Of a stretch of DNA of 64,000 nucleotides, positions 1-13,139 are shown one piece after another; the stretch's first letter is position 1, and each line of letters opens with the position of its first letter. The stretch spans positions 124,001 to 188,000 of the forward strand of contig CAJNOL010000147.1 in NCBI GenBank assembly GCA_905250125.1. Direction: 5' to 3'. Origin of the DNA: Rotaria sordida. Lineage: Eukaryota; Rotifera; Eurotatoria; Philodinida; Philodinidae. The notes under the pieces are model-generated. The model did not search any database and was not told where the DNA came from. It was given only the letters and a program-made list of their open reading frames with translations. Position numbers and translations under genes: made by a program.

Positions 1-1347
1 AGATAGACAGCACTACGTCGTTTGTTTCCTATAAATAATAAGTCGAGAAAATTCTCTATAGATATATGTTCCTTAATGCCAAATGTGCACGTCGAGTAAG
101 CACAGAGAACTAACTGTACAATTGTCGAGAAAAGAGAGAAAAAAAAGAAAAGAACTCTAGTACGTTGTCGAAAAAAACAAGAGAAATATTTCTGCACACA
201 TCATGTTAGGGTACATATATACAAAAGTAGATATCAAAGAGAAAGAAATAAACCACTCGTATCGTACTGAGGTTGTATTAACTAAAGAACGAACGAAGAA
301 CTAACTTCTCATCTCTTATAGATACGCGAGATACAAAGAAAAAGAGACCATAATATGTGCATATATAATATGATGGGATGATGGTATACTGATGGGTTGA
401 TAACGATGACAAAAATAGAATGCTAGGAAAGACAATTCCTCGAATTTTTTTCCTATAAACAGATTTCTTTCTTTTGCTATTACACTAATATCAATAATAA
501 AAGAAAAAAAATTTTTTTTTTTTTTTTTGAGTATAAAATACATCAAATATATTGTTTAGAACAGTAGTATTATCTTCAATAAACAAGAAATAACAATATC
601 AACAAGTGTTGTATCATATCAAATCTTGTTTTGCCGGTAGTTTGTTCCTCTTTGTATATTCTTATTTTATAAGTAATTAAACCATTTTTAAAATATTTGA
701 AATATATTACTATGTTGTCGTGTTCACCTGTGATGTATATTGGACAGACTCATGATTATGATTAGCAAATAATATGTCCTTTTCGTCTCTTTTTTTGTAT
801 AAGCAACCTAATAGAACAAATGTCTCCTGTAGTGTACAAACCATTATATATATATATAAGGAAAAAGAATTGTTGTGTTATGGCTTTCGCCTGTTAGAAT
901 GACGATAGAAGACTTATGTTCGCCATTCTATAAGTTCCAATAGTCGTTAGATGACGCACCGACGCCTATGTCTTCAACCAATCCTGCTCTTTGTGCTTAT
1001 GATATTTGCTCTTACAGCAATTGAGAAACGCACTAGCAGCACAACTTAAGTAATAGATAGATAGAGAGACACAAAAAAAACATACATACAGAAAATATTA
1101 ACAACGACGAAATCAACCATCTACATACAGTACTAACCAACACAAAAACACAAACAATATCACATCCAGATTTTCAGAGAACAGCCGGCCTAGAAATAGT
1201 TTTTTCTTTGCTTCTGCTTCATTGTCTCATCAACGATTGTGTGACAAATCTAATTTCTTGTTTGTATCTTTTTTTCTTCTGTTTCTTATTTATACATTTA
1301 TTCATGTTCGACACTGTTATTGTTGAATATTATTATCAATAGTACTG
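1..1347. other. Non-coding upstream stretch, no gene seen
   Basis: AT-rich sequence with A- and T-runs, including a long A/T run near 508-528, and short (TA)n near 846-858. No open frame has coding character or splice sites that join to anything recognisable. It probably holds the 5' regulatory region of the calmodulin-like gene, but no specific promoter element can be supported. Confidence 0.5.
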
Positions 1348-2150
1348 ATGACAATGCGAGCAAATTTTATTTCAATTGAACAAGAAAATCGTATGTGTAT
1401 GATTGACATGTATAGATAGAAATATAATTTTGTATTTGAAATAGAACTTAAAGAAGCTTTTGCTTTATTCGATCGAATTGGCGGTGGTGTTATTCGTACA
1501 AAAGATCTAGCGTATGTTATTCATTCTATTGGTTATCAAACAACTCCTGATGAATTAGAACAAATGATACGAGAAGTTGATCAAGATGGTTAGCTAAAAA
1601 CAAAAAATATCTAAAAATATAATCTTGCCTCTTTTTCTTTTGTTATTTCAATATTTAGGTAATGGTCTTATAGATTTTGATGAATTTAAATTAATGATGA
1701 GTCATAAAGGTGAAAGTAAACTAGAAATGTTTAATGATGAACTTGTTAATGAAGCATTTCGTATCTTTGATAAAGATGGAAATGGTTTTATTACTGAAAT
1801 GGAACTTCGTTCTGTGATGAATAGTCTTGGTAATGAAGATTGTCTTTCTTTGTTTTTCAAATTTAAACTAACAATGAAACTTTTTTTAAATTTTTTCAGG
1901 CGAGAAATTAACTGATGATGAACTTAATGATATGATACGAGAAGCAGATTTAGATGGTAATCATCAAGTAGATTATGTAGAATTTTCTGCATTAGTTCGT
2001 CGTCTTTTGCAAATACAAAATCTTTCAACAAATATAAATTTAATTAATACCTCAGGAGCATATGAAGGTCGAGGAATAATTCCATATATAGATGATGATG
2101 ATCCTGAAGAAGATTTTGATGATCAAGTTTGTTATATTGATGGAATATAA
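1348..2150 (+). CDS. Calmodulin-like protein with four EF-hands and an acidic tail
   Basis: Predicted calcium sensor of the calmodulin/troponin C superfamily. Four exons: 1348-1390, 1445-1588, 1659-1829 and 1900-2150; introns of 54, 70 and 70 nt; 202 residues. Joining them gives [17 protein letters not shown], which parallels the calmodulin N-terminus. EF-hand 1 (about 24-35) is degenerate: loop positions 3 and 5 are Ile and Gly instead of acidic or Asn. EF2 (60-71, [12 protein letters not shown]), EF3 (100-111, [12 protein letters not shown]) and EF4 (136-147) keep the ligand residues, though EF4 has His at the usual Gly-6. After EF4 a 50-residue extension ends in an acidic run ([11 protein letters not shown]). 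Canonical calmodulin is 149 aa without such a tail, so this is a divergent relative. An in-frame TGA lies 24 nt upstream of the first ATG; the second ATG at 1354 is an equally plausible start. Fold very likely; partner and role unknown. Confidence 0.9.
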
Positions 2151-2494
2151 AAGACCTTATATGCAATGTAAATGTCGGATTAATGAAGAAAAAAGAAAAC
2201 GCAACAATAAGCTCAGTATTTTTTATTTTTATTCTTTTCATTTTTAATACGATATACAAAAGAACTCTATGAGCCTAAAAAAGTTATTTTTGATAATGAA
2301 ATTTTTTTAAAAATATTTATTAAATGTTGAGTGATATCTGAGTTAATACTACTCAGATATGAATTTATTTATTAGTATTTATTAGATATGTATAAATATT
2401 TGTTTATAACTAACCAATTACGTTTTATTTGTTTATAACAAAAAAAAAATGAATCCTTTTTTTTTGTTTTTACATAACATAATAAAAAAAAAAT
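2151..2494. other. Short intergenic gap between convergent genes
   Basis: 344 bp of AT-rich sequence separating the 3' ends of the calmodulin-like gene (+) and the acyl-CoA dehydrogenase gene (-). It should hold both 3' UTRs. A small perfect hairpin (ATCTGAGTTA...) lies around 2336-2360. Nothing else is recognised. Confidence 0.5.
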
Positions 2495-5400
2495 TTAGAA
2501 CGGTAATCTTTTTAAAAGTGTATCTGTATCAATATCCATGGGTAAATCACCAAAAATTAAACCACGATTAGGTCCAAGACGTGATGAACAAAAAGCATCA
2601 CAAACTGTTTGTGGTAAACGACGAACAAGTAAACCAGCTTGAAGACATAATGCTAATTGTGTAGCTAAAGTTCGTGCATGACGTTCGAGCATATCAGATG
2701 GAAGATCTTTTTTTAATAGATTTTTTTCAAGATTTTGTAATGCTGCATCTAAATGTTTATTTGAACCTCTCGTTTCATGCATAAATGATAAATATGTTTG
2801 AAGTAATTCAGGTGATTTTTTCATTGAACGTAATATATCCAAACAAATAACATTTCCACTACCTTCCCTAAAATACATATAGAATGATATGTAAGGTGTT
2901 AGGATTATTTGAAATTTGAGTAGAGCCTGTTTTTTTTTATTATGATTGAATAGAACTATTATCAGTACTAGAATTCAAAACACTTGAATGTTTTTTTAAA
3001 TAACTTTCTATGGAAATAAGACAGAGACCTGTGGTTTTCAATGTGTAATAGCCAAGATCTAGAGGTATATTTTTCATAAGTAAAATCTTTTCTGAGAAAA
3101 AAATTTGAAGATCAATTTTGCAAGGGATTTGTGGAAAACCACGCTAGATTTCTAAAAACTGTGGTAGAAGTCTATTGATTTTTTACTTGAGTATATATCA
3201 CAGAGTGTCTCCTAGAAAACTAGATCTGTACAAATGTTTTATCTTGCAAGATTTAGAAGTATTAGACAATTTTTCTGAAACCCTAGGATTCCTTTTTCTT
3301 TACGAGTGACACTATTATAAACACATGAAAACAAAGGTTATCGAGTATGTTGCAAGCCATGGCAATATCTATTTTCTTTTTAGAATAACATATTTTTATT
3401 GATTATACTCGACCATAAATATAATATGGTGTTTTCAAATGAAAAAACAAACTTTTATGACGATTTATGTATTCTTCTCGCTTGAATAGAATACACCATA
3501 TGAAAAAAAAACAAATTTTCTCTTGTGTCACAGAGCAAGATCAATTATCTACATGATCATGTGGAGATGGGTTTCCAGTTTTACTACGTTCATATTCACA
3601 TCCATCCTTGATGCTCTATCTTTTAGTGTATTGTACCATTTTTGACTACTTTTCTGATCGTGCTCAAAAGTTTGGTATTGACTAACTTTAGCATAGTATA
3701 TCTAAATGAGTTAAAATTTTGGATTTGGTGGTTTCAGATGATAACCTTTCGAATGCATATAAAACTTCAAAAATTTAAACTTTGACTCATATCTCATATA
3801 CTGAGATGATCCTCGGTATTTATTCTCTTAAATATTTACCAAATACTATTGACTGGTGCTTCACGATATAGACGCGGCATTATTGATTCTTCAACAAATC
3901 CAGCACCACCAAGACATTCTAATGCTTCATATGTTGTTTCTGGTGCTCGTTTACATATCCAAAATTTTGCTATAGCTGAAGCTATACGAGCTAATACTTT
4001 TGTTTCACCAGTATTATTCGAATGCATATTATTATATGTCATATCATAAAGTGTTGCAATATACATAACAAGAGTTGTAGCTGCTTCAGATTCAAGTAAT
4101 AAATCGATTAAAACTTGTTTCATTAATGGTTGATCAATTAATAATCGGCCAAAAGCTTTACGATGACGAGCATGCCATGTAGCCTAATATAAGAAACAAA
4201 AAAAAAATTTCTTTTAATCATTCATTTTGATTTTTTATAGAGATTAATATTTACTTGTACTAAAGCTTGTCGCATTAATGCAGCACTTGAAATTGCACTA
4301 TCTAAACGTGTACCATTAATCATATCAATAATAACTTTAACACCATCATGTTCTTTGCCTAATAGCCACTAGAAAAAATTTTTTTTTACTTCATTAAATT
4401 TACAGAGTGGCTCAAAAGTCACATTACCAAAAAAGAATCGAATATCTCCATTATGGCTCGAGGAAACGAGCTGATTTTTTTGTCAATGATGAAGACATGC
4501 CTATAGAGACCCTTTGTTAAATATCACTAGTGATCTCAACAAAAAAAATTTTACTTTTTTACAGATAGGAAAAAAACAATATACTATAATGAAAGAACAA
4601 TTTATCAAGAAAAATAGAGTAAATGTTCAAATTGTTTGTCTTCTGTGTTAAGAGGATTTCTCCTCAGAAAAAGTCAATTTTGGTCAATTTGTATCGACTT
4701 TGTGGAGCTAATTTTTGTCTTCATTTTGACATAAACCCAACCTTTCTAGCATTTGACATAACGAAGAAATTTGGTAATTATAATTCGCGTTATCTATCGT
4801 GATATGTCTCATATGAGAATAACTTAATGTACATCGATAAGAACTTCGATTGGCATCTAATTTATTCAGGCTATACCTTAGTTTTAATTAATAATAGGAA
4901 GACTGAATAAAAAAAATTGTTTTACGTTTTGCTCAAAATTAATCTTTTTCGCTAGTAATCAAACTGCGAACAAATTTCTTTTTTTAATATACTTCAATCT
5001 GGAGAGCTGTATTTTTTTGTTTTCATCGATAGATACATGCCTAGTCTTTCAGATGAGGAAACAGAATTTTCTAATTGGTCGTCAATGCTAGAGAAACTCC
5101 GGAGTTTCCAGATTTTTGAGATTTCGACGATCTCTAAAACGCAACAAAGTAAAAATTAAAAAATTCTTTTCCTAATCCGAAGTAGTAATGAGTTGTCTTT
5201 CAAATACAAACAATCTGAACTCTGCAACTTGAAGTATATTAGAAAAAAATTTGTACGCGTAAAAGCCCTGTTGTACAGCTTGATCTCTGGATATCTTCTG
5301 AATGGTAAGGTATAGGAACATGGAATTCTTTTTACTAATATACTTCCATGAGCTCAACATCCATACAAACTTTCATCAATATCTTATGTGCCCTGTCGAA

Positions 5401-8051
5401 GTTAGATTTTTGAATGGGGGAAGTTCCCTTAATACACATCTGACAACGATTAGCTACAGAACGACAGATTGTTTAGCATAATTCAATGTTATCATTAAGC
5501 GATGTAAATTCTTGTTCAATTAATGATTTAAGATAATTTATATTGTGAGGATTTTCGAGCATAGACACTATCTTTTATAATCCTCCATAGTGAGAGATCA
5601 CACGGATTTAAATCTGGAGATCGTGGTAGTCATTCAATAGTTCCTCGACGATCCATCCAATGTAAGAATGCATCATCTAAATAATCTCACACAATTTGAC
5701 CGTAGTGGAGTGGTGCGCCGTCTTGTTACCAGATCATTGTATTATAGTAGAGCAGAAGGAGAAAAATACGAAGAGAAAATATCTATGAATATACAATGTG
5801 TGTTATCCACAAGTTTCTTTGATTGATTAGATTTTTTCTTGATAAACTATCCTTTCGTTATAGTGTATTGGTTTTTTTTTCCATCTGTGAAAAAGTAAAA
5901 TTTTTTTGTTGAGATCACTAGTGATACTTAACAAAGGGTCTCTCTAGGCATGTCTTTATGAATATAAAGTTTGAACATGTCTTCATCATTGACAAAAAAA
6001 TCAGTTCATTTGCTCGAGCCGTAATGGAGACATTCAATTTTTGGCTACCCTGTATATTGTTTTTTTGTTCGTTTACTTACACCTTGAGTATTATTAAATT
6101 CAATTTCACTTGATGCATTTGAACGATTACCAAGTTTATCTTTTAAACGTTGAATATAAAATGGATTACGTTCACCATTTGGTAACCAACGTGGAACAAA
6201 AAAACATGATGGTTTACTAGAAGATGATGGTTGATTCAAATTATCATCATTATGTATTTGTGCAAGAACAAGAAAACCATCACTCATTGGTGCTGAACAA
6301 AACCATCTAATAGATCATAATAAATAAAAATTTAATTTTTTATTTAGTTTTTTTTTTTAATACTTATGGCCAATTAGAATATAACGTTTTTCTTGTGCAT
6401 TATCGCAATAAGCTGTTGTTGTATTTGTTCGAACATCACTACCACCTTGTTTTTCAGTTAATGCCATTCCTAATAAATAAATTCAAAAATATTTTTTGAG
6501 AAAAAAAACTTTATTTTTTTTTCCCTAACCAATTGTCAAGCCTGATTTCATATTAGCTGGTATACATCGTGGATCATATTTACGAGATAAAATTCGTTCT
6601 AATGGAAAACTATCTGTTAGTTTATGATTGGTACAAAGAAGATAACGATGAAGAATTGGATAACCAGAATAAGTCATAGACAATGGACAACAAACACCTG
6701 CTTCAACTTGGGTTAGAATATATAATCCTGCCTTGAAAAAGTAAATTCATAGGATTATATATGTCATAATTATATTTAGTTGCATCACTTACAGCATGTT
6801 GTAAATGTCCATGCGGGTTAAAATTTGTCTTAGAACCTGATAATGGTTCCCAAGCAACGGAATGAACCTATTGAAATAGAAAATCTAATTGAATACTTGT
6901 CCAGTTTTTACTAAAACAAGGGAAAGAAGAAATTGTTGATGTTCGATAATTATTATAAATTAATTCGCGTTATGGAAACTTTAGTAAATATTTCGAGGGG
7001 TTACCATCTATTTGAGCTTATACTGAGCCTACATGGACACCTTGGTAAAACTACCAGAAGTCTAAAAGGATTCGTTCAGATAATCAATTTTTGCATCATA
7101 CGTGTAGCAAACGATTAGTTTTTGAAAATTCAATATCTTAACAAAACAATGTTCATATCGTTTGAATACATATAGATACAATTTTTATATGATAGATCAC
7201 GATCTATTCATAGTTGAAATATATTTTTTTCAAATTGAAAATAGTTTTTAATCTATTAGAAAGTCAATATACTTCATGTTCTCTGCTTTTTTTTTGGAGA
7301 ACATGTATTTCGAGAGCAATAGATATTCTGTATATATTGCCATTAAAAACATTGCAATGAGCAAAATTTCACATGAAAACTTTGTTTTTCGGTACATATT
7401 TAAAGCTGAGTTGAAAATTCCGTAGAACAATACTAACTTAGCTGCAAAAGATCAATACAGATAAATTCTTTTAGACTTGCTAGTCTCATCAATGCATCTT
7501 TATAGGTTCAAACGACAGTTATCAGTTCGAGTAATTTCCTCGTAAGACAAATCTAGATTATCAGATTTATTCTATGCCGATTTAGATTCTCGATAACTTA
7601 CTCCGTATCTCATTCCAATTTTCATAAGATCATGATAAGCCGGATGAAAATGAACTTCATCAATACGTTGTCCACACCGATCAAATTGATGTAATGATGG
7701 TAAATATTGATTAGCTAGGTGACCTTGTTCAAACCAATGAAAAGTACCTAATTCAACACCCATATCTTTAATTTGTCCTTTATTTTCTTTAGTTACAAAT
7801 TCTCGTAATGCTAAATCACTTTTATATAAATCAATATATTCAAGTGGTGGAACTTGATTTTTAACTTGATGAGTAAATTGTTGAGTTAATGGTTTTCGTG
7901 GGGGATTAAATGAATCATTTGATGATTGAGTTTCATTTGTTTTATCATTTTGTTCATCTTTATTTTCATTGCTAGCAGCTACTTTTGTTTGAGTTACAAT
8001 AGTTCGTTGAACTAACGTTTGACTCGTAGTTAATATACGTGAACGTAGCAT
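2495..8051 (-). CDS. AidB/ACDH-11-type acyl-CoA dehydrogenase, probably mitochondrial
   Basis: FAD-dependent acyl-CoA dehydrogenase fold of the AidB branch (E. coli AidB, nematode ACDH-11). Eight exons, 5' to 3' on the minus strand: 8051-7602, 6867-6793, 6731-6530, 6469-6364, 6306-6081, 4368-4255, 4183-3840 and 2867-2495. All phases match; 629 aa. Residues 1-30 (MLRSRILTTSQTLVQR...) are Arg/Ser/Thr-rich without acids, like a mitochondrial presequence, followed by a low-complexity linker. AidB hallmarks in order: LGTFHWFEQGHLAN, FHPAYHDLM, NPHGHLQHA, EAGVCCPLSMTYS, TEKQGGSDV (about 246-254), HKWFCSAPMSDGFLVLAQ (about 277), CFFVPRWLPNGERN, RLKDKLGNRSNAS, ECLGGAGFVEES and PRLYREAPVNSIWEGSGNV (about 494-511). 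E. coli AidB is about 540 aa; the excess is mainly the N-terminal leader. Intron 5 (4369-6080) carries a mariner relic; intron 1 is 734 nt and intron 7 is 972 nt. AidB is linked to alkylation-damage response and ACDH-11 to fatty-acid sequestration and membrane adaptation; the role here is not shown by the sequence. Confidence 0.95.
4403..6052 (-). mobile_element. Decayed Tc1/mariner-like transposon inside an intron
   Basis: A 1.65 kb element bounded by TA on both sides (4401-4402 and 6053-6054), as expected for TA-duplicating IS630/Tc1/mariner elements. The ends read CAGAGTGGCTCAAAAGTC and, on the other strand, CAGGGTAGCC, like the CAGGGTGTCCCAAAAGTC ends common in mariner-type elements. Long imperfect terminal inverted repeats of roughly 150 bp follow (CTCCATTATGGCTCGAG and its counterpart around 6015-6040). 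On the minus strand at about 5750-5550 a degraded transposase C-terminal half is readable: QDGAPLHYGQIV, stop, DYLDDAF...WMDRRGTIE, stop, LPRSPDLNPCDLSLW. It keeps the family's second and third acidic-motif surroundings. Multiple stops make it inactive. Confidence 0.85.
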
Positions 8052-9247
8052 AATTAACTTATTTTCTAGAAAAATAATAAATTTTTAATATTTATTGAGT
8101 TTTAATTACATGAAGAAAACAGTTAAATCAAAGAACTATTCGTTCTTTTCTAAATTAATATTGAAACAAAAACAACCTAACACGAAAACAAGAATATTAA
8201 AATTAAAATAAGAAATTGCAATATCGAATTCCTAATCAAAATCATCGATAAAATTCATGATATTGTTTTTTCATTCATTTACGTTTTATCTAAATTGATA
8301 GAAAAACTATTAAATCATTTTGAAAAAAAGAGAAAGAGAACTCTGAAGATAATACAATGGCACAACTAACTATCGATAATCGGAACAGTAAAGTACAAGG
8401 TCTAGGCATTTTTTCTTACGGCGCAAAATAGTAAAATTATCATTATTTGATATTATTTTCGTATTTTGGACGAATAAAAATAGAAAACGAAGCATTTATT
8501 GGTCTATCATTATTACTCAATTGATGAATAGAGTTGATTAGTATTTAAAAAAACATGTCCAGCCATGCCATGTTATTCTCGTGTCCTTTTTCCTTAATTG
8601 TTAGTTAGTAGATGTCGTGTGTATACGGATATCAATAATATTGTATGAACGTCGCGTGTTATATTAACAAATAATAAATCTCAAATTATATTTGAAATAG
8701 AATTATATTAAACATGAAAATGGCAATTCTATTCGAATTCAATTTATGAACTGTTCAAATTTATCAATATAAAGATATTTTCTACATGAATTACAATCTA
8801 TGTATCCTAATCTAAGTTTTTGCTTGACATAGTAATATGGCAAAAGTGTTTTCGCTTGAATGCTATTGTTCTTTGATACATTTTGTCTACTATTCGTTCA
8901 TACAATATTAATATTGAAATTATATAAACATTTCGAATTAGAATAAGACATTCGGTAATGATAATTAAATTAGTATTAACTATCGATCTCGCTTTAGTTT
9001 GAGTCAAGTTTATTAACACATCCATATGAAGTGTTCAGTAACACTAGTTCTTCGATTTAGTTTTAATGGACTATTGAATTAAAGCTGTCACATTTATGAA
9101 GAAATATTTTCAACTGATCAATCGTTTTCTCACTGAAAATTAAAAGATTGTAGGTTATTGACCATAAAGAATTCTCTTAGGTCTTCATATACTGGTTTTC
9201 TAGAAGAATCAATTTTTCGCTTAAAAGCTTTTTTCGTCTGCCGAGAT
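8052..9247. other. Upstream region of the acyl-CoA dehydrogenase gene
   Basis: About 1.2 kb of AT-rich non-coding sequence 5' of the minus-strand gene. Short open frames here are not coding-like. No promoter motif stands out with confidence. Confidence 0.45.
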
Positions 9248-9444
9248 CAGAGATGGAAGCGATTTGGGTTTTTCACCACCAGTATCAGAACCAATCAGAG
9301 GTCCATATCAACATTGGATTGACGAGTTGTCGTAATCAACTTTCAACAAAGTTTCATAATACATCCTCAATGATATCTAAGAATAAAAGAAATTAATAAG
9401 ACACATGGGTAACGATCGATCTATCGGCACCGATTCCATCTCTG
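9248..9444. mobile_element. Small hAT-like MITE
   Basis: A 197-bp segment with inverted ends CAGAGATGGAAGCG and, on the opposite strand, CAGAGATGGAATCG. The CAGAGATGG start is typical of hAT-superfamily termini. The flanking 8 bases (GCCGAGAT and ATTCAGAT) match only partly, so a target-site duplication is not proven. No coding capacity. Confidence 0.55.
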
Positions 9445-9717
9445 ATTCAGATTATAGAGCATATCAAATTGAGTAGAAAACAATAATTTTTTCTGTTTCA
9501 AATGTGTTTTTTTTTTGTAGAAAATACAGCCATTTTAACGTATACACACTAGATACATTTTAATCTGAAAATCTTCAAGATGGTATTATTTTACTTAAAA
9601 CTTGTTTTTGAAAAATAGAACAGATTATTAACTCAAAGACAACTTGATATACTTTATAATCTGAGTAGATTTGTTTTATTTTATTTATCCTGTAACAAAT
9701 GTTAATTCTTAGTGCAG

Positions 9718-10510
9718 AATTAATTATTTGATATATTATTTATATTTGTTACTTTTATAGCATAAGATGATGATCGTTTCCTTTTGAATTCTTTAAATTG
9801 GTAATGTTCATCATCAGATATTCGATATAAACTATGAAAACAATTAAATAGTAAACTATCAAATTCCTTAAAAATATCTATTTTTAAATAATGTTCAATT
9901 AAAGCTATTTTCAATGTATTGATTTTTGTTATATTGAAGCACATGGATCAGTATAAATATCTTTTGAGTATATGATTAATATATGAATAATTTGCTAAAT
10001 GTTTAGATTTATCATCAAATATTCGAATGATTGGATGAAAATCTACAATAATAAATGAACTATTAGGTTTTACATAAGTTTCAATAATATGTGTCCATTT
10101 ATTTAAATCTGGAAAACATTTTGTTGTACTGTATGATGCAAATATAATATCAAATAAATCATATTTTCATTATGAATTTTTAAATAATTTTCTATTTTTT
10201 CATAAATATCACAACAAATAAATTCAACAATATGATTTAAATGAATTCATTCAATTAATTAAGAAGCTTTATTAATTGCAATATTTTTATAATTTTTTTT
10301 GGCTTCTCAATGCGCTAATGATAATATATCCAGATCAAAATAACATTATACATGAAGAACATGTTTCTCTTTTATATTATCAAGTTATTGTAATTCAGTT
10401 TGTTTCTATATAAGATAATTTTTATTTAAAATAAATTCTTCAAAATTATAATGTGATCACTTAAGATGATATTTTATTTTTGTATTCCATAAATCACGAT
10501 TAACTTATAT
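9718..10510 (-). pseudogene. Decayed class I SAM-dependent methyltransferase
   Basis: Reading the minus strand from about 10505 gives a broken but continuous methyltransferase-like text across several stops and frameshifts. In order it reads LWNTKIKYHLK, stop, SHYNFEEFILNKNYLI; then LDNIKEKHVLHV followed by DLDILSLAH (motif I region); then FDIIFASYSTTKCFPDLNKW; then YVKPNSSFIIVDFHPIIRIFDD (motif IV-VI region); then a final open piece at 9944-9720 (ALIEHYLKIDIFKEFDS...). The pattern resembles compact bacterial-type methyltransferases in which an LKPGG-type turn precedes IVDFHP. At least five in-frame stops and a frameshift near 10160 show it is not functional. No introns are needed to read it, which would suit an intronless acquired gene, but origin is inference. 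Confidence 0.6.
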
Positions 10511-13139
10511 ATAATTGTTTTACATTTTATTTAGAGCCACGTAAAATATACTCATTCACTCACTTATTTCGAAATATTATTTTGTCGTTCTGTTGTTAAA
10601 TGCACTTTAATTATGTAGGACAAAATTGGCATACCTATTTTTCTTCCGTGAGATAAAAGAACGAACAAAAAATCGTAGCGTGTGAGCCCCACATTCTTCT
10701 CATAATTGGCTTCAAATTCTAATCAATCATGTCACATATGAAATAAAACTGCTTCGAGTATCATCATACATCTATCGATTAAATGATGTGTGACTTTCAA
10801 TATGTCACGACAACTCATTTTTAATATTATCTATTATATGATACCAAGGTTTGTATGTCTTTAAATTTAATATAAATATGACTGTTAAGATTCTGACAAA
10901 TATATTAAATAATTCTCAAATCAAAGTAACATTTTCTATTAAATTTATTTAAACAAAGAAAAATCTATATGAGAAATCATCAAAAGAATTCATAGATTGC
11001 AAAAATAAAAATACTTTCAATCTAAATAAGAAAATATAAATTTCTAATAGATTTTTACCTGAAGTAATTTCCAGTAATTTAACTGCCAGTCATAAATGTT
11101 ATTTAAAATGAAAAACAATAGTATTCATGATATACTGACAATCAGAACTCGGTGACCTTCTATACAAATTATATATAATAAAATCGAGAATATTTTTTAA
11201 CTGATTGATTGCATTCATCATTTCCTAAAACTTGATTTCATCTAAATTCAATTTATCGGAATGTTTTAGCAACATAAGTGCACGTTGTTAATGTTTCTAC
11301 AATACTACCGACTAATGCACTATAAACACATGTTCTATAAATATTAAAATTTATCTTAGAGTGAATAAGATAAACTATAAGTTTCTTTACTTCGAAAACT
11401 TTCATAAATAAACCAATAAATAATTAAAAATGGAACATTATATCATTGAATACGTAATATACTTTTTCAAATTTTTTTGTTCGATTTCATTCAAATGATG
11501 AAATTTGTTGTTAAAGCAATAATACATAAACATACATCATAAAAGAATACAACTATATAACATGTCCTCATAACAAAATTATCTATCTTGTAAAATAAAC
11601 AAGAATTGTGTAGGATATAAATATAGACATAAAGATGATGTTAAACAAAATCGCAGAATATGAAATTCTTAAACTCAAATACATTTGTTGATACATCATA
11701 TAATCTTAATATAATGTAATAGAAGAGAAAAATCTTAATGAAATTTATTTAGATGGGAGAGATAACGATTCCCTAAAATTATATCGAGTAACATTTGATG
11801 TTTGTAATAAAAAAAATATAAATATTATTTCAATTGTACTGATTAATAATATCCAATGTCTCGAAAAACACAGGATGAATAATATGAGTTAGAAAAAAAA
11901 TATATAGTAATTGTAGAAAATGATTTCACCATATTATTCTTTTATGTTTTTAATGAATAAGACAAATGTTTTTGTACATGGTCTATGAGAAAGCTTTACT
12001 GAATAGTATTTATTATTGGTTTTTTTTTGGTAAAAGCATAGAATAGGAATGGACAAATCATTTATAATGCTCCTAGTTATTATTATATATACGTATAATG
12101 TCATAAAGACATCAGTCCAATACAATAGCAGAACCCGAAGCAATTCTGTTTTGTAAAGATGTTTGTTATCAGTAATAGCACTAGATCACTAGCCCTATCT
12201 ATAAAGAAATACGAAAAAATTGTTATTTCATCTCTCTCAATTCTTATAATACAAACCTATATACGTATATTAATCAAAATAGATCATCTTTTAATACATG
12301 TGCTTTTGTGTCTTTGTTTTTTTTTAATTCTGAATTATCAATTATAGAAAAAAAATGAGAGAAGAACAAGCAGGAAAAAAAAAGGCGTGTAATGTTAATG
12401 AACGTTACAACAGATAACACAGATACAGTTAACGTAAAATGAGAGACGTATATATGTATTATATATGAAATGACACTTTTTTGTCGTCGTTTTTTTTCGA
12501 CTACTGTTCATTTACCTCGCTTTAAATACAAATACACACACACATACATACGGAACAACAAAATAATAAAGAGCAACCCGATGTAAGAATAAGATATATA
12601 GGAACAAAACAAAGAGTCATTCAGTCATTTCGTCGTTTATACGAAAAAACATACAAATAGAAAGCAGAAACAAAAAAAAGAAAAGAAAAGGAACAAAATA
12701 TATGTAACTGTCCTTTTTCTTCCTAAATACATATACATGCACGGGTTATAGGAACAAAAGAAATTTTCTTTCCGAAAATAAGTAATCAACACAAAAGCTT
12801 ATATATATATATATATATATGTAAAGAAAAGAAAAAGAGATCATAGATAGAAGAGACTGTTCATCAGATTCATCAACACATGTACTCTATCAAAAGCAAA
12901 AAAAACTGTTCCGTGTTTGTTCGGTTGAATAAAAAAAGAAAGAAAAAAGATCAACCAACCGGGGCCACACAAGAGACAGCAAAAAAAAAATATAGAAATA
13001 ACCCGAATATAGGAACGGAACAAAAAGAAAAGGGTGATAGATAATCAATAATGAAAATAATTTAAAGAGATACACACAACAAATAAAGAGAGAGAGAGAC
13101 AACGGTATCTGAATAAACAAAAGAAAAAAAAAAGAAAAC
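10511..13139. other. Intergenic AT-rich region with simple repeats
   Basis: About 2.6 kb without a supportable gene. It contains a (TA)n tract at about 12799-12820 and A-rich and AG-rich runs at 12660-13135. The last several hundred bases are presumably the 3' UTR and downstream flank of the BCL11 homolog. Short open frames here are low-complexity artefacts. Confidence 0.5.

Noticed and set aside
7248..7430. 60-codon minus-strand frame in intron 1 of the acyl-CoA dehydrogenase gene
   Set aside because: The exon 1 to exon 2 join is phase-exact and family-consistent without it, and the frame has no motif.
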